A DNA stretch of 64,000 nucleotides from positions 434,001 through 498,000 of the forward strand of contig NZ_LXEI01000002.1 of NCBI RefSeq assembly GCF_001642835.1, given 5' to 3'. Both the position numbers and the translations under genes were made by a program. Below, in pieces: positions 1 to 8,949 of this stretch (position 1 is its first letter; every line of letters begins with the position of its first letter). The DNA is from Pseudotamlana agarivorans. Lineage in GTDB: Bacteria > Bacteroidota > Bacteroidia > Flavobacteriales > Flavobacteriaceae. The notes beneath the pieces were generated by a model that worked only from the letters and a program-made list of their open reading frames with translations, searched no databases and had not been told where the DNA came from.

Positions 1-84
1 GTGCATGTGATAGGCGTCATCAATAAAACCAATGAAAATTTTACTTACAAGGCTCATTTTTATATCGCGCCCTTATCGTATTAA
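1..84 (+). CDS. C-terminal fragment, probable T6SS TssE (gp25-like)
   Basis: Frame 1 is open from the window edge to the TAA at 82-84 and encodes the last 27 residues of a protein. The tail ends in a beta-rich stretch closing with YIAPLSY, which resembles the C-terminal end of gp25-like TssE baseplate proteins of Bacteroidota. The stop lies only 3 bases before the tssF start, so the two are probably co-transcribed and translationally coupled. Identity rests on position and a very short tail, so another T6SS gene is possible. Confidence 0.45.
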   Translation: MHVIGVINKTNENFTYKAHFYIAPLSY

Positions 85-87
85 GTT

Positions 88-1923
88 ATGAGAATGAATG
101 CTAAAGAAGCGATTACAAATCGCATGATGAAAAAAGCGGCCCGTTTATGGAATATTCCTGTAAACGAAATCAATGAAACCATAGATCCTTTGGTCTCTTT
201 ATTGTTTTCGGCGTGTGCATCCGAGTTGGAAAAGATTTCTGTAGCTATTAATGACACACAAATAAACACGACAGAACGACTTATTCAGCTTATGGCACCT
301 TTGTCTTCTTGTGAGGTAAAGCCAGCACATGCGATTGCTTATTGCGAATCGACGCTTCCAAAGACCATTATAACGCCAAACGATCAGTTTTTTTATAAGG
401 ATAAGCAGGCAGATTCTAATTCTAATCATCATCAAAATGATGTGTTTTTTACGCCAACACAAGAGACGACGTTATTGGATGCTTGCGTGAAATATATGTT
501 TACGGGCAATAAATTGTTTACGATTTCAGGACATAAATCAAAAGAACTCACGCACATCATAGACCACCGAAGTGATACAGATCGAACAACCCTGTACTTG
601 GGTATAGAAAGTAGTAATGCTGCCTTGGATTTAGAAAATGTATCTTTTTATTTCGAATATTTAGGTGTAGATGAATCCGATCAGTTTTATCATCATTTGA
701 AACATGCCACTTGGAGAATAGGTAAGCAAAAAATCAATGCAGTATCAGGTTATGTTAACTCTGAAGGTTTAGATGCTATGGATTTGGACGCTATCATTAA
801 CGGACAAGCCAATAGAGCTACAGCAGTTTGTGAAGAGATTAATCAGTATTATAAAAAGCACTTTGTTACCCTAAAAGGAGCAAATAGAATAGAAGAAAAT
901 CCAAGTTATGAAGCGTTTAAAAGTTTAAACAGCCATGATGCTGAATACTTTGATTTCCCTAATACTTTGTGGATTGAGGTTGAATTTTCAAGCATTGTGA
1001 ATTCAAAAACATTAGAGCAATTGTTTTGTGGGATTAATGCATTTCCTGTAGTGAATAGAAAAATGCATCAGTTTAGTTATCAAATGAAAAACATCATTGA
1101 TATCATCCCTGTTATTTCTGAATCGCCTTTTTTTGATATTAAATCCATTGAAAATACCTCAGGTCAAACATATAAAAATCAAGGAACTCAGGTTTCGGAA
1201 GCCGATAAAGGAGGTTATATTTTAAAAAATGCCCATGTTGGTAAACTCGACTCTCGCAATGCTAAGGAATATCTAAGTCATTTAATAGGGCTTATTAAAG
1301 ATGAAAGCGCTGCTTTTCAGTTTTATAATCATGAGTTCTTACAGAACGATTTAAATGTTTTAAACCAAACGGTTGCTGTCATTGAAAAAAAATTAGAGGA
1401 GGTTATAAAAGAAGGTACTCATGCCCATTATATTTATTTAAATCCGTATGAAAGCAATGAAACTATTCAGGTTACTTACTGGACTACAAATGGGGCAGAA
1501 GCGAATCATATCAAGGCTAGAAAGGCCTTAGAGGTTTATAAAGGCAAACATTTAAATACGAAAAGCAGTTATTTGATAACTCCTGTTTTTGGCGGTCGAC
1601 ACCAATTGAATTCAGAACAACGCTTGCAGGCCTACAGACGAGCAGCTTTAACTCAAAATAAAATTGTTACCGAAGAAGATATCAAGGCGGTTTGCTATGA
1701 ATTATATACAAATCATATTGCATCGGTTGAAATAGAAAAAGGAATAAGTACCGATTTGTCTGTAAATAAAGGTATGACGCCGTGTATTGAAATTACCTTA
1801 TCAGCAAGTGAAAATTCGAATCTGAAACCCTACGAATGGGATTATCTAAATCATCGTTTAAAAACCATTTTAGAAAAACAGTCAACTAATGTTTTTCCCT
1901 TCCAAATAATTAATAAATCCTAA
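88..1923 (+). CDS. tssF: T6SS baseplate protein TssF
   Basis: The 611-residue protein is the expected size for a Bacteroidota TssF. Its N-terminus (residues 1-100) has the family layout: a helical segment, a phrase on a short list of helical neighbours (DPLVSLLFSACASELEKI), then LIQLMAPLSSCEVKPAHAIA, matching the TssF region that ends in a conserved L-x-P-hydrophobic stretch before the first beta domain. TssF is a wedge component of the cytoplasmic baseplate that docks on the membrane complex and surrounds the VgrG spike. ATG 88 is used; ATG 94 is a possible alternative. The next gene starts 8 bases after the stop, so this is one operon with the following T6SS genes. Family assignment is by recognition, supported by the TssK and VgrG neighbours. 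Confidence 0.75.
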   Translation: MRMNAKEAITNRMMKKAARLWNIPVNEINETIDPLVSLLFSACASELEKISVAINDTQINTTERLIQLMAPLSSCEVKPAHAIAYCESTLPKTIITPNDQFFYKDKQADSNSNHHQNDVFFTPTQETTLLDACVKYMFTGNKLFTISGHKSKELTHIIDHRSDTDRTTLYLGIESSNAALDLENVSFYFEYLGVDESDQFYHHLKHATWRIGKQKINAVSGYVNSEGLDAMDLDAIINGQANRATAVCEEINQYYKKHFVTLKGANRIEENPSYEAFKSLNSHDAEYFDFPNTLWIEVEFSSIVNSKTLEQLFCGINAFPVVNRKMHQFSYQMKNIIDIIPVISESPFFDIKSIENTSGQTYKNQGTQVSEADKGGYILKNAHVGKLDSRNAKEYLSHLIGLIKDESAAFQFYNHEFLQNDLNVLNQTVAVIEKKLEEVIKEGTHAHYIYLNPYESNETIQVTYWTTNGAEANHIKARKALEVYKGKHLNTKSSYLITPVFGGRHQLNSEQRLQAYRRAALTQNKIVTEEDIKAVCYELYTNHIASVEIEKGISTDLSVNKGMTPCIEITLSASENSNLKPYEWDYLNHRLKTILEKQSTNVFPFQIINKS

Positions 1924-1931
1924 ATAAAAGT

Positions 1932-2924
1932 ATGATGCGTACAAATGGTCACGAAACGGCAGCAAAGTACCTAGATAAGTCTGTTGTTTATTTTTTTATA
2001 GGTGTTTTCTTGATATCAGGATCAGCTTTGGGTTACCGGTTTTATAACAGTTTTCCATGTGAACAGTTGGTTATGGATATCAATGCCAGAAGCTATCGTA
2101 TTGGTGAGCTAATCAAATTTACAGACCTCACAGAACACAGTAAAAACAGGCAATGGTATTTTGGAGATAGTACAGCGGTTAGCGATAAAAGAGAAGTACT
2201 GCATGTATATACCAAGCCTGGTAAATACCTCGTGCGATTGCGAGTTAATGGTAGTTGCATAAAGGAGACTACCCTTGTTATTAAAGATAAAAAAGTATTG
2301 ATTGATCCGAATAAAATACCCAATCTGAAGGTTCCAGACAGTATCACGGTTGGTCAAACGTTGGTTTTAACTGATAGCACCCCAGAAGCACATAGCTGGG
2401 AATGGCGGTTTGGAGAAACGGCTCACGCCAATGCCACCACACAAACAGCATCCTATAGCTACGAAAGTTTTGGTTTAAAAACCATTACCCTTATTGTTAA
2501 TGGAGACATTAAACATATGGCTAAAAAGCGTATTCAAGTGTATGAAAACACAGTGCTTGACGAAGCTCCAATAAAAACTATTAAACCTAAGAAACGAGAA
2601 ATTGGATGGGACATACCTTATGAACCTGTGGTTAAAGAGGTTGAAAAAAAGGATGAAAAAGTGCCTTTTATAAGTGAAGAAGATTTTGCAAAAGCGTTGA
2701 TTAAAGTGTCTCAAGAAGAGATTACAGAGAAAGAATTTGAACCGTATTTCTGCGGAAATATTAATAAAAACATTGTGGTAGATGGTAAAAACATGACGTT
2801 TTTAGTCTTCTGCCAAAAGATAAGAGGTAAGAAGATAAAAATTAAGAGGTTAACGCTTTTTAGAAATGAATCAACCAACTGTATTGAAAATATTAACCTA
2901 GAATACAATAGAAAAATCCTTTAG
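1932..2924 (+). CDS. PKD-repeat transmembrane protein of T6SS-iii, candidate TssP
   Basis: The 330-residue protein has a cytoplasmic N-terminus, one membrane segment at about residues 19-36, and a large extracytoplasmic part. Two PKD-like beta-sandwich repeats are visible: about residues 45-120 (QWYFGDST, then VLHVYTKPGKYLVRLRV) and 130-205 (WEWRFGET, then YSYESFGLKTITLIV). A charged linker and a C-terminal domain with CGNINKN and FCQKIRGKK follow. Bacteroidota T6SS clusters lack TssJ, TssL and TssM and instead carry TssN to TssR membrane proteins; a bitopic PKD protein in the operon fits that replacement complex, and TssP is the best guess. The stop TAG at 2922-2924 abuts the tssK ATG directly. 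The PKD and membrane calls are solid; the Tss letter is inference. Confidence 0.6.
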   Translation: MMRTNGHETAAKYLDKSVVYFFIGVFLISGSALGYRFYNSFPCEQLVMDINARSYRIGELIKFTDLTEHSKNRQWYFGDSTAVSDKREVLHVYTKPGKYLVRLRVNGSCIKETTLVIKDKKVLIDPNKIPNLKVPDSITVGQTLVLTDSTPEAHSWEWRFGETAHANATTQTASYSYESFGLKTITLIVNGDIKHMAKKRIQVYENTVLDEAPIKTIKPKKREIGWDIPYEPVVKEVEKKDEKVPFISEEDFAKALIKVSQEEITEKEFEPYFCGNINKNIVVDGKNMTFLVFCQKIRGKKIKIKRLTLFRNESTNCIENINLEYNRKIL

Positions 2925-4073
2925 ATGGCCTATAAACATAGAATTAATTGGGTGGATGGCATGAAAATTAATAAAGATCATTTTATTGGTTTTGAAGATG
3001 CTATGATGCAGCAAATGATCCAGATGAACCGCCAGTTTGTGCATCAAAATAATTATGGATTGCTACCGCATACGAGAACTAACGAAGATGCTGTAAAACT
3101 GTCTCTATCTATTGACGGTATGGATACTTTAAGTGTTCTTATCCATAAGTGCTTTGCAGTGACTTTAGGTGGTTTTCACATTGAAATAGATGATACGATC
3201 CAAGATGCTCAGGAAATTTCAGAACGTATCAATATACGTGAATTTATTAAAAATGACACAAGCCAAATAGGATATATCCTGTTAGCGGCTAAACCTTTTC
3301 AAAGAGTAGCTATCGGGGATGTTAATCCAAGCGAAGAACCATATCGAAGACCATATGTGTCACAAGGATATGAGTTGTCATTGGTTTCAGAAAAGGATTT
3401 GAATACTAACGACACAGGACTAAATAATATCGTAGTGGCTAAAGTTTTAAAAGACGGCGATTCCGTAACCTTGGTCGATGATTATATCCCGCCATGCACA
3501 TCCATACAAAGTCATTCCGAGTTAAGGCAAACGTATATAGATGTTGATGTGTATCTGAATAAAATGGAATTGTATGGTCTTCAAATCATATTGAAAATTC
3601 AGCAAAAAAATCAAACTAACGAGTTATCCAAAATCGTCCTTAGTATAGCCAAGGAGGTACTATATTATTTAAGAAACACGATGTCTAGTTTTAGAAATAT
3701 GGATAAAAACGCTCCCCCGATTGACATGATTACTAAGGTAATGAGTTTGGCAAGAATCATTAAAGGCGGTATAGATTTGAGTATTGGGTCTGGAAAGGAA
3801 AACTTACTAAATTATATTTCAGATTGGTGTGATGTGAGCCAGGTGACTTTCGAAAATGTGATTGATAATATGGTGAATTTGGAGTATTGTCATCACGATA
3901 GTGCTCAGGCTATCGATAAGCTATCTGAATTCACTTTACTTACCCATAGTTTATTTAAAAAATTAAATGAATTAGAATATATCGGAAAGAAATCAGACTC
4001 CAGCATTTTCGTAAAAGAAGATGTTGTTATAAAGGAACCAGAGAAAAAACGACGTCGTTTTTTTATGGAGTAA
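2925..4073 (+). CDS. tssK: T6SS baseplate adaptor TssK
   Basis: The 382-residue protein opens with INWVDGMKINKDHFIGFED, the Bacteroidota version of the TssK N-terminal signature (W-x-x-G-hydrophobic, then HF). TssK is a cytoplasmic trimer that links the TssF/TssG wedge to the membrane complex. It is slightly shorter than proteobacterial TssK (about 445 residues), and the C-terminus ends in a basic stretch, EKKRRRFFME. The start codon directly follows the stop of the PKD gene, indicating coupling. It is 34 bases upstream of tssO. Confidence is good because the neighbours are TssF-like, TssO-like and VgrG. Confidence 0.8.
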   Translation: MAYKHRINWVDGMKINKDHFIGFEDAMMQQMIQMNRQFVHQNNYGLLPHTRTNEDAVKLSLSIDGMDTLSVLIHKCFAVTLGGFHIEIDDTIQDAQEISERINIREFIKNDTSQIGYILLAAKPFQRVAIGDVNPSEEPYRRPYVSQGYELSLVSEKDLNTNDTGLNNIVVAKVLKDGDSVTLVDDYIPPCTSIQSHSELRQTYIDVDVYLNKMELYGLQIILKIQQKNQTNELSKIVLSIAKEVLYYLRNTMSSFRNMDKNAPPIDMITKVMSLARIIKGGIDLSIGSGKENLLNYISDWCDVSQVTFENVIDNMVNLEYCHHDSAQAIDKLSEFTLLTHSLFKKLNELEYIGKKSDSSIFVKEDVVIKEPEKKRRRFFME

Positions 4074-4107
4074 TTAACGTCATTCAATAATTAAAATCAA
4101 AAGAGAT

Positions 4108-4617
4108 ATGAAACCAAAGAATATTAAAGCACGAAGGTCCAGTTTTATTAAATTTTTATTACTGTTTATGCTAACGGTAACAACCATTGTAGGGGCTGTG
4201 TTTTTTAATTATAGTGTGCCCTTAAAGGAAAATACGCTACTAAAGGAACGAACAAGAAATATACAGCAAGAAATCGATTTTCAAAAAAGTTTTGCTTTAA
4301 GAGTGCATAATGTTCAAGCTATGATTGATTCGTTAGGTGCTCCTGGACAAAACATAGCGTTTACAAACACTTTAATTCATGGTAAGCTAGCTGATTTACA
4401 AAGTTCTATTCCGCAAAAAGACTCAACCTATCTTTATAATATGTATACTGATATTGTTGAAGCGCTAGTAGGTTTACAAAGCACTAAAAATGATCTCCTT
4501 AGTTTAGAAAATGCCAGGAAACGTATTGATGAGTATAAAGAGGTTTTAGATGAGACTAGAACTGAATTAGAGCAAACAAAAAGAGACCTTGATATTTTAA
4601 GAATTTCTAGAAACTAA
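4108..4617 (+). CDS. tssO: T6SS-iii transmembrane protein TssO
   Basis: This 169-residue protein has a basic cytoplasmic N-terminus (KPKNIKARRSS), one membrane span at about residues 13-33, and an extracytoplasmic helical part ending in a coiled coil at about 120-165 (LENARKRIDEYKEVLDETR). Size and layout match TssO, one of the Bacteroidota-specific T6SS proteins that replace the TssJLM membrane complex. It lies between tssK and vgrG with gaps of about 35 bases, in the same operon. The assignment rests on architecture and context, with no catalytic motif to confirm it. Confidence 0.7.
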   Translation: MKPKNIKARRSSFIKFLLLFMLTVTTIVGAVFFNYSVPLKENTLLKERTRNIQQEIDFQKSFALRVHNVQAMIDSLGAPGQNIAFTNTLIHGKLADLQSSIPQKDSTYLYNMYTDIVEALVGLQSTKNDLLSLENARKRIDEYKEVLDETRTELEQTKRDLDILRISRN

Positions 4618-4652
4618 TTGAGGTTCAGTTCAATTAAATGATTTAAAATAAT

Positions 4653-6479
4653 ATGGCATTACAGTCTGCAACAACGATTTATATTGGTAGCAACCCAATA
4701 AACGCTTTTAAAACGTTTACTTTAAATCAAAATATTAGCGCACACCACGTTTTAAACTTGGAGTGCCGAATTGATGTTTTAGAAGATCAAAATGAAGATT
4801 TCTTAAACACCGCCAAAAAGTATTTGGGCGAGATTTTAACGCTTCAAGTAACTTCGCTAGCTCAATTCGAAAATTATAAACGTCTTGACTTTAAAGGTGT
4901 GGTAACGGCTGTCTCGAATAAAAGAGGGAAAAATGGCGAGCACATCATGTTGATAAAGGCAGAGAGCCCAACAGTGATTTGTGATGCTGGATGGCATTTT
5001 AATTCTTTTCAAGATAAAAGTTTGAATACTATTTTATCGGACGTGTTTCAAAATGTTGATACATCTAAATTAAGCACAAGTTTTAATCCTGATTTTACCG
5101 ATGTAATAACGTATTCTGTTCAGCAAAAGGAAAGTTCTTGGAGCTATGCGAAACGCTTGGCCATGCAATACGGGGAATGGCTATTTTACGATGGTAAAAA
5201 ACTAATTTTCGGATCCCCAGAATCGGGGGACGACGTGGTCTTAAAATATGGATTTGATTTACAGGGGTATTCTATTGATTTAATGCCATTACCTAATAGT
5301 TTTCATTATGCAAGTAAAGACTATTTAAATAATGAAGTTTATGCCTCTCAAAGTTCTGAAAATACTACAGAAGCTTCCGGCTATCATGGTTTTGTAAATG
5401 ATTGTAGTCGAAATTTATATACTGAAGAAGCTGAGGTTTGGGTAAATGGTTTTTCTGGAGATGAGCACCAACAGCGTTTAAATGACCAAGAGGAACAGCA
5501 AAAACGAGTTGTTGAAGCTAGGCAAGTTTTTTTGAAGGGAAACAGCGATAATCCCGGAGTGTCTCTTGGGAAAATTATTGAAATTACCGATAATGCAGGA
5601 AGTCGAGGACGTTACCGCATCATTAAAGTATCGCATAGTAATTTTGAAAATGGACAATACAACAATATTTTTGAAGGCATAAGTGCCGATATTGATAAGT
5701 GTCCACTTAATAATCCTGAAGCTACACCTAAAAGTCATTCACAAACCGCTGTGGTAGTCGAAAATGCCGATCCAGAAGGTTTGTCACGAGTCAAAGTGCA
5801 ATTTCCATGGCAAATTAGGAATAATGAAAGTACGCCATGGATACGCGTGTTAACTCCGCATGCTGGGAATGAAAAAGGATTTCATTTTATTCCAGAAATT
5901 GATGAAGAAGTTTTGGTTGGTTTTGAAAATTCGAATGCAGAACATCCTTATGTATTGGGAAACTTGTATAACGGTAAGCAGAAAGTTGAAGATTGGCAAT
6001 CAGATACGAATGCGATTAAAGCCATACGAACCCGTAGCGGGCATACCATAGAGCTTAACGATGAAGATGGAGAAGAAAAGATTAATATTTATGATAACGC
6101 AGGGAGTATTATCACCTTCGATACGCAGGCAAAATCCTTATACATCACTACGGCAGAAAATTTAGAATTTCAGGCGAAAAATATTAAAATGACCGCCGAA
6201 GAAAATATACAATTGGAAGCTAAAAATAATTTGTCACTGGTTTCTGAAGGCGATACCCAAATCGCGAGTCAGGGTCTATTAAATTTTCAATCTGACAATG
6301 ATTTAACCTTGAAAAGTACTGCGAATATTAAGGTTGAGTCTGAAGCTAATATGGAAGTTCAAGCGCAAAGTATTCGTGCTGAAGGGCAAGTTTCAACAGA
6401 AATAAAAGGTCAGCAAACTAAAATCCAAGGTCAAATTACGGCTCTAGAAGGCGCTAGCGGCAAAATTGAAATTATATAG
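4653..6479 (+). CDS. vgrG: T6SS spike protein TssI/VgrG
   Basis: The 608-residue protein has the VgrG order: a gp27-like N-terminal half (residues 1-340), a gp5 OB-fold (about 365-455; DPEGLSRVKVQFPW then STPWIRVLTPHAGNEKGFHFIPE and EEVLVGFENSNAEHPYVLGN), and a C-terminal triple-stranded beta-helix (about 490-608) made of short alternating polar repeats such as NLEFQAKNIKMTAEENIQLE. It trimerises into the spike at the tip of the Hcp tube. The helix ends directly with KIEII, so there is no effector extension. No PAAR, effector or immunity gene follows; the next gene is nrfH after 269 bases. This is the last gene of the T6SS block. Confidence 0.9.
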   Translation: MALQSATTIYIGSNPINAFKTFTLNQNISAHHVLNLECRIDVLEDQNEDFLNTAKKYLGEILTLQVTSLAQFENYKRLDFKGVVTAVSNKRGKNGEHIMLIKAESPTVICDAGWHFNSFQDKSLNTILSDVFQNVDTSKLSTSFNPDFTDVITYSVQQKESSWSYAKRLAMQYGEWLFYDGKKLIFGSPESGDDVVLKYGFDLQGYSIDLMPLPNSFHYASKDYLNNEVYASQSSENTTEASGYHGFVNDCSRNLYTEEAEVWVNGFSGDEHQQRLNDQEEQQKRVVEARQVFLKGNSDNPGVSLGKIIEITDNAGSRGRYRIIKVSHSNFENGQYNNIFEGISADIDKCPLNNPEATPKSHSQTAVVVENADPEGLSRVKVQFPWQIRNNESTPWIRVLTPHAGNEKGFHFIPEIDEEVLVGFENSNAEHPYVLGNLYNGKQKVEDWQSDTNAIKAIRTRSGHTIELNDEDGEEKINIYDNAGSIITFDTQAKSLYITTAENLEFQAKNIKMTAEENIQLEAKNNLSLVSEGDTQIASQGLLNFQSDNDLTLKSTANIKVESEANMEVQAQSIRAEGQVSTEIKGQQTKIQGQITALEGASGKIEII

Positions 6480-6748
6480 CGTTTTGTACTACATACTTTT
6501 TGATATGAAATCCTCTATCAATATTTTTAATATTATAATGCCTTATCTGTTAGTTATTTATATTCATTCTTGATAATATTGAAAAGTGTATGTTTTTGTT
6601 TAGAATTGTTTGAGTGGAATTAGAAATTAACTAAATTTAACATATCAAAACGGACTGGTTTGTCAAGATGATCCATTCTTTAAAGGAATGTTGGTAGGAT
6701 TGGACAGAGCGATGTGTTATTAATTATTTCTAAGATCAAATCAATTTG

Positions 6749-7345
6749 ATGCGAAACAAGAAAATATTACCACCAAAGGATTCCAAATGGCGCACAACAG
6801 CAGTATTCTTTATTGCTGTGATTATTGGTCTAGCCTTGTTTATGGCAAGAGAGTCTAAGATTATTTCTTATATGTCTGACGATCCCCAAGCTTGTGTGAA
6901 TTGCCATGTAATGACTCCTGTTTATAACAGTTGGATGCACAGTTCCCATCGCGAATGGGCCAAATGTAATGACTGTCATGTACCCCATGATAACGTTTTC
7001 AATAAATATTATTTTAAAGCTAAAGACGGTCTTTACCATGCTTCTGTTTTTACCATGCGTGCCGAACCAGATGTTATTGAAATGAAGGAAGCTTCGCAAG
7101 AAGTGGTTCAAAGCAATTGTATTCGTTGCCATGTTCAGCAAGTCACTCAGGTGAAATATAATGGCTGGATTGAAGGGCATAAAGAGAATAGGTTAGGGCG
7201 TCAATGTTGGAGTTGTCACAAACAAGTGCCTCATGGAAATGTACACGGATTATCAACCATAAAATTTAATATAGCACCTATACCTACAGATCGCGAGGAT
7301 GAACTTGTTATCCCTGAATGGATGCAAGAGCAGATTAAAGAATAA
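6749..7345 (+). CDS. nrfH: Cytochrome c nitrite reductase small subunit NrfH
   Basis: NrfH is a membrane-anchored tetrahaem quinol dehydrogenase that passes electrons from menaquinol to NrfA. The 198-residue protein has one N-terminal membrane span (about 17-33) and four CXXCH haem sites: CVNCH (49-53), CNDCH (73-77), CIRCH (124-128) and CWSCH (153-157), as expected for the NapC/NirT family. ATG 6749 is the start; the TTG one codon upstream is less likely. nrfA begins 14 bases after the stop, so the pair forms an operon with the usual order nrfH-nrfA. The globular part is periplasmic. Confidence 0.93.
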   Translation: MRNKKILPPKDSKWRTTAVFFIAVIIGLALFMARESKIISYMSDDPQACVNCHVMTPVYNSWMHSSHREWAKCNDCHVPHDNVFNKYYFKAKDGLYHASVFTMRAEPDVIEMKEASQEVVQSNCIRCHVQQVTQVKYNGWIEGHKENRLGRQCWSCHKQVPHGNVHGLSTIKFNIAPIPTDREDELVIPEWMQEQIKE

Positions 7346-7359
7346 TAAAAGTACAGCAG

Positions 7360-8856
7360 ATGAAAAACAAAGTCTTATTTATCGTAACCATTATTGTCGT
7401 ATTTCTATTGGGGCTTTTGGCTTCAAGCATCGTCAATAGAAAATCTGAAGCCAAATATAAATATGTTCCTCAGGTTAATATCGCCGAAAATGAACCAAGA
7501 AATGAGGTTTGGGGTGAAAACTTCCCTCTTGAATATCAATCATATATGCAAACTTTAGATACGACGTTTGCTTCTATGCAAGGTGGTTCTGCGATGCGCG
7601 ATGTACTTGAAGAAGATCCGAATTTAGTGGTGTTATTTGCTGGATACGCGTTCTCTAAAGAATATAATCAAGGCCGCGGACATGCCTATGCTGTTGAGGA
7701 TGTTCGTAATATTTTAAGAACTGGAGCGCCCGAAGGTAAGGGTGATGGACCAATGCCTTCTACTTGCTGGACTTGTAAAAGCCCTGATGTGCCACGTTTA
7801 ATGAATGAAATCGGTGTTGCCGAATTTTATAGCGGAAAATGGGCCGATAAAGGAGAAGAAATTGTAAATCCTATTGGTTGTGCCGATTGCCATAACCCGA
7901 AAACCATGAAGTTGCGTATTACCAGACCTGCTTTGGTTGAAGCATTTGATGCTATGGGGAAAGATATCAATCAAGCAACTCATAATGAAATGCGCTCTTT
8001 AGTATGTGCGCAATGTCATGTTGAATATTATTTTAATAAAAACTTACCTGGAAAAGAAGGTGTGCCATATCTCGTATTTCCTTGGAAAGAAGGTATGACC
8101 GTGGAAGATATGGAGAAATATTATGATAATTTAGAGTTTTCAGATTGGACGCATCAACTTAGTAAAACACCGATGCTAAAAGCGCAACACCCAGGTTACG
8201 AAACGTTTACTACTGGGGTGCATGCCGATCGTGGTGTGTCTTGTGCCGATTGTCATATGCCGTATAAAAGTGAGGGGGGACAAAAATTTACAGATCATCA
8301 CATTCAATCGCCTTTAAATAACACTTCAAATGCCTGTCAGGTTTGTCATAGAGAAGAATCTAGCAAGTTAATTGCTAATGTTTATGATCGCCAAAGAAAA
8401 GCAACCGAAAATCGATTAAAGCTAGAAGAGTTATTAGTGAAAGCCCATGTTGAAGCTAAAAAATGTTGGGACCTTGGTGCTACCGAAGAACAAATGAAGC
8501 CTATATTAACCGATATTCGTCACGGACAATGGCGCTGGGATTATTCTGCAGCGGCACACGGCGCTTCTTTCCATTCGCCAGTTGAAACGGCTCGAGTTAT
8601 TGGAGGAGGTTTAGTGATTGCTCAAGAAGCTCGTGTGAAATTAGCTCGCTTATTAGCTGATTTAGGTCATAATTCACCTGTAGAAATGCCTGATATTTCT
8701 ACTAAAGAAAAAGCTCAAGAGTATATCGGTTTAGATATGGAAAAATTAAGAGCTGAAAAAGAAGAATTCATCAAAAACGTAGTGCCTAAATGGCTTGAAG
8801 CAGCCAAAGAGCGTGAAGATAAAATGCCCATAAATGCGGTTTCTGCAACAAACTAA
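7360..8856 (+). CDS. nrfA: Ammonia-forming cytochrome c nitrite reductase NrfA
   Basis: NrfA reduces nitrite to ammonium with six electrons in the periplasm. The 498-residue protein has the diagnostic active-site haem motif CWTCK (136-140) with lysine in place of histidine, and four normal sites: CADCH (174-178), CAQCH (216-220), CADCH (295-299) and CQVCH (326-330), giving a pentahaem protein. By alignment with known NrfA, R106, Y223 (CHVEYY) and H277 (AQHPGY) are the likely substrate residues. An N-terminal hydrophobic segment (4-25) is a signal or anchor. It is followed by a strong terminator, and ccsBA, which matures such cytochromes, lies downstream. Confidence 0.96.
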   Translation: MKNKVLFIVTIIVVFLLGLLASSIVNRKSEAKYKYVPQVNIAENEPRNEVWGENFPLEYQSYMQTLDTTFASMQGGSAMRDVLEEDPNLVVLFAGYAFSKEYNQGRGHAYAVEDVRNILRTGAPEGKGDGPMPSTCWTCKSPDVPRLMNEIGVAEFYSGKWADKGEEIVNPIGCADCHNPKTMKLRITRPALVEAFDAMGKDINQATHNEMRSLVCAQCHVEYYFNKNLPGKEGVPYLVFPWKEGMTVEDMEKYYDNLEFSDWTHQLSKTPMLKAQHPGYETFTTGVHADRGVSCADCHMPYKSEGGQKFTDHHIQSPLNNTSNACQVCHREESSKLIANVYDRQRKATENRLKLEELLVKAHVEAKKCWDLGATEEQMKPILTDIRHGQWRWDYSAAAHGASFHSPVETARVIGGGLVIAQEARVKLARLLADLGHNSPVEMPDISTKEKAQEYIGLDMEKLRAEKEEFIKNVVPKWLEAAKEREDKMPINAVSATN

Positions 8857-8884
8857 AAATTAAATTTCTTAATATTATTTATAC

Positions 8885-8920
8885 GAAAGATACCTTGTTT
8901 ACTTAAATAAGGTATCTTTC
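8885..8920 (+). terminator. Terminator after nrfHA
   Basis: A perfect 12-bp stem (GAAAGATACCTT at 8885-8896 with AAGGTATCTTTC at 8909-8920) encloses a 12-base loop. It lies 28 bases after the nrfA stop and before ccsBA. The sequence after it is AT-rich but lacks a long T run, so termination is inferred from the stem and position. Confidence 0.75.
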
Positions 8921-8949
8921 AATTTAAAATAAGGCCACATCCTACTTAT

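Noticed and set aside
6661-6700. Small dyad CATTC/GAATG upstream of nrfH as an Fnr/Crp-type site
   Set aside because: Arms are only 5 bases and do not match the known half-sites; this could easily occur by chance.
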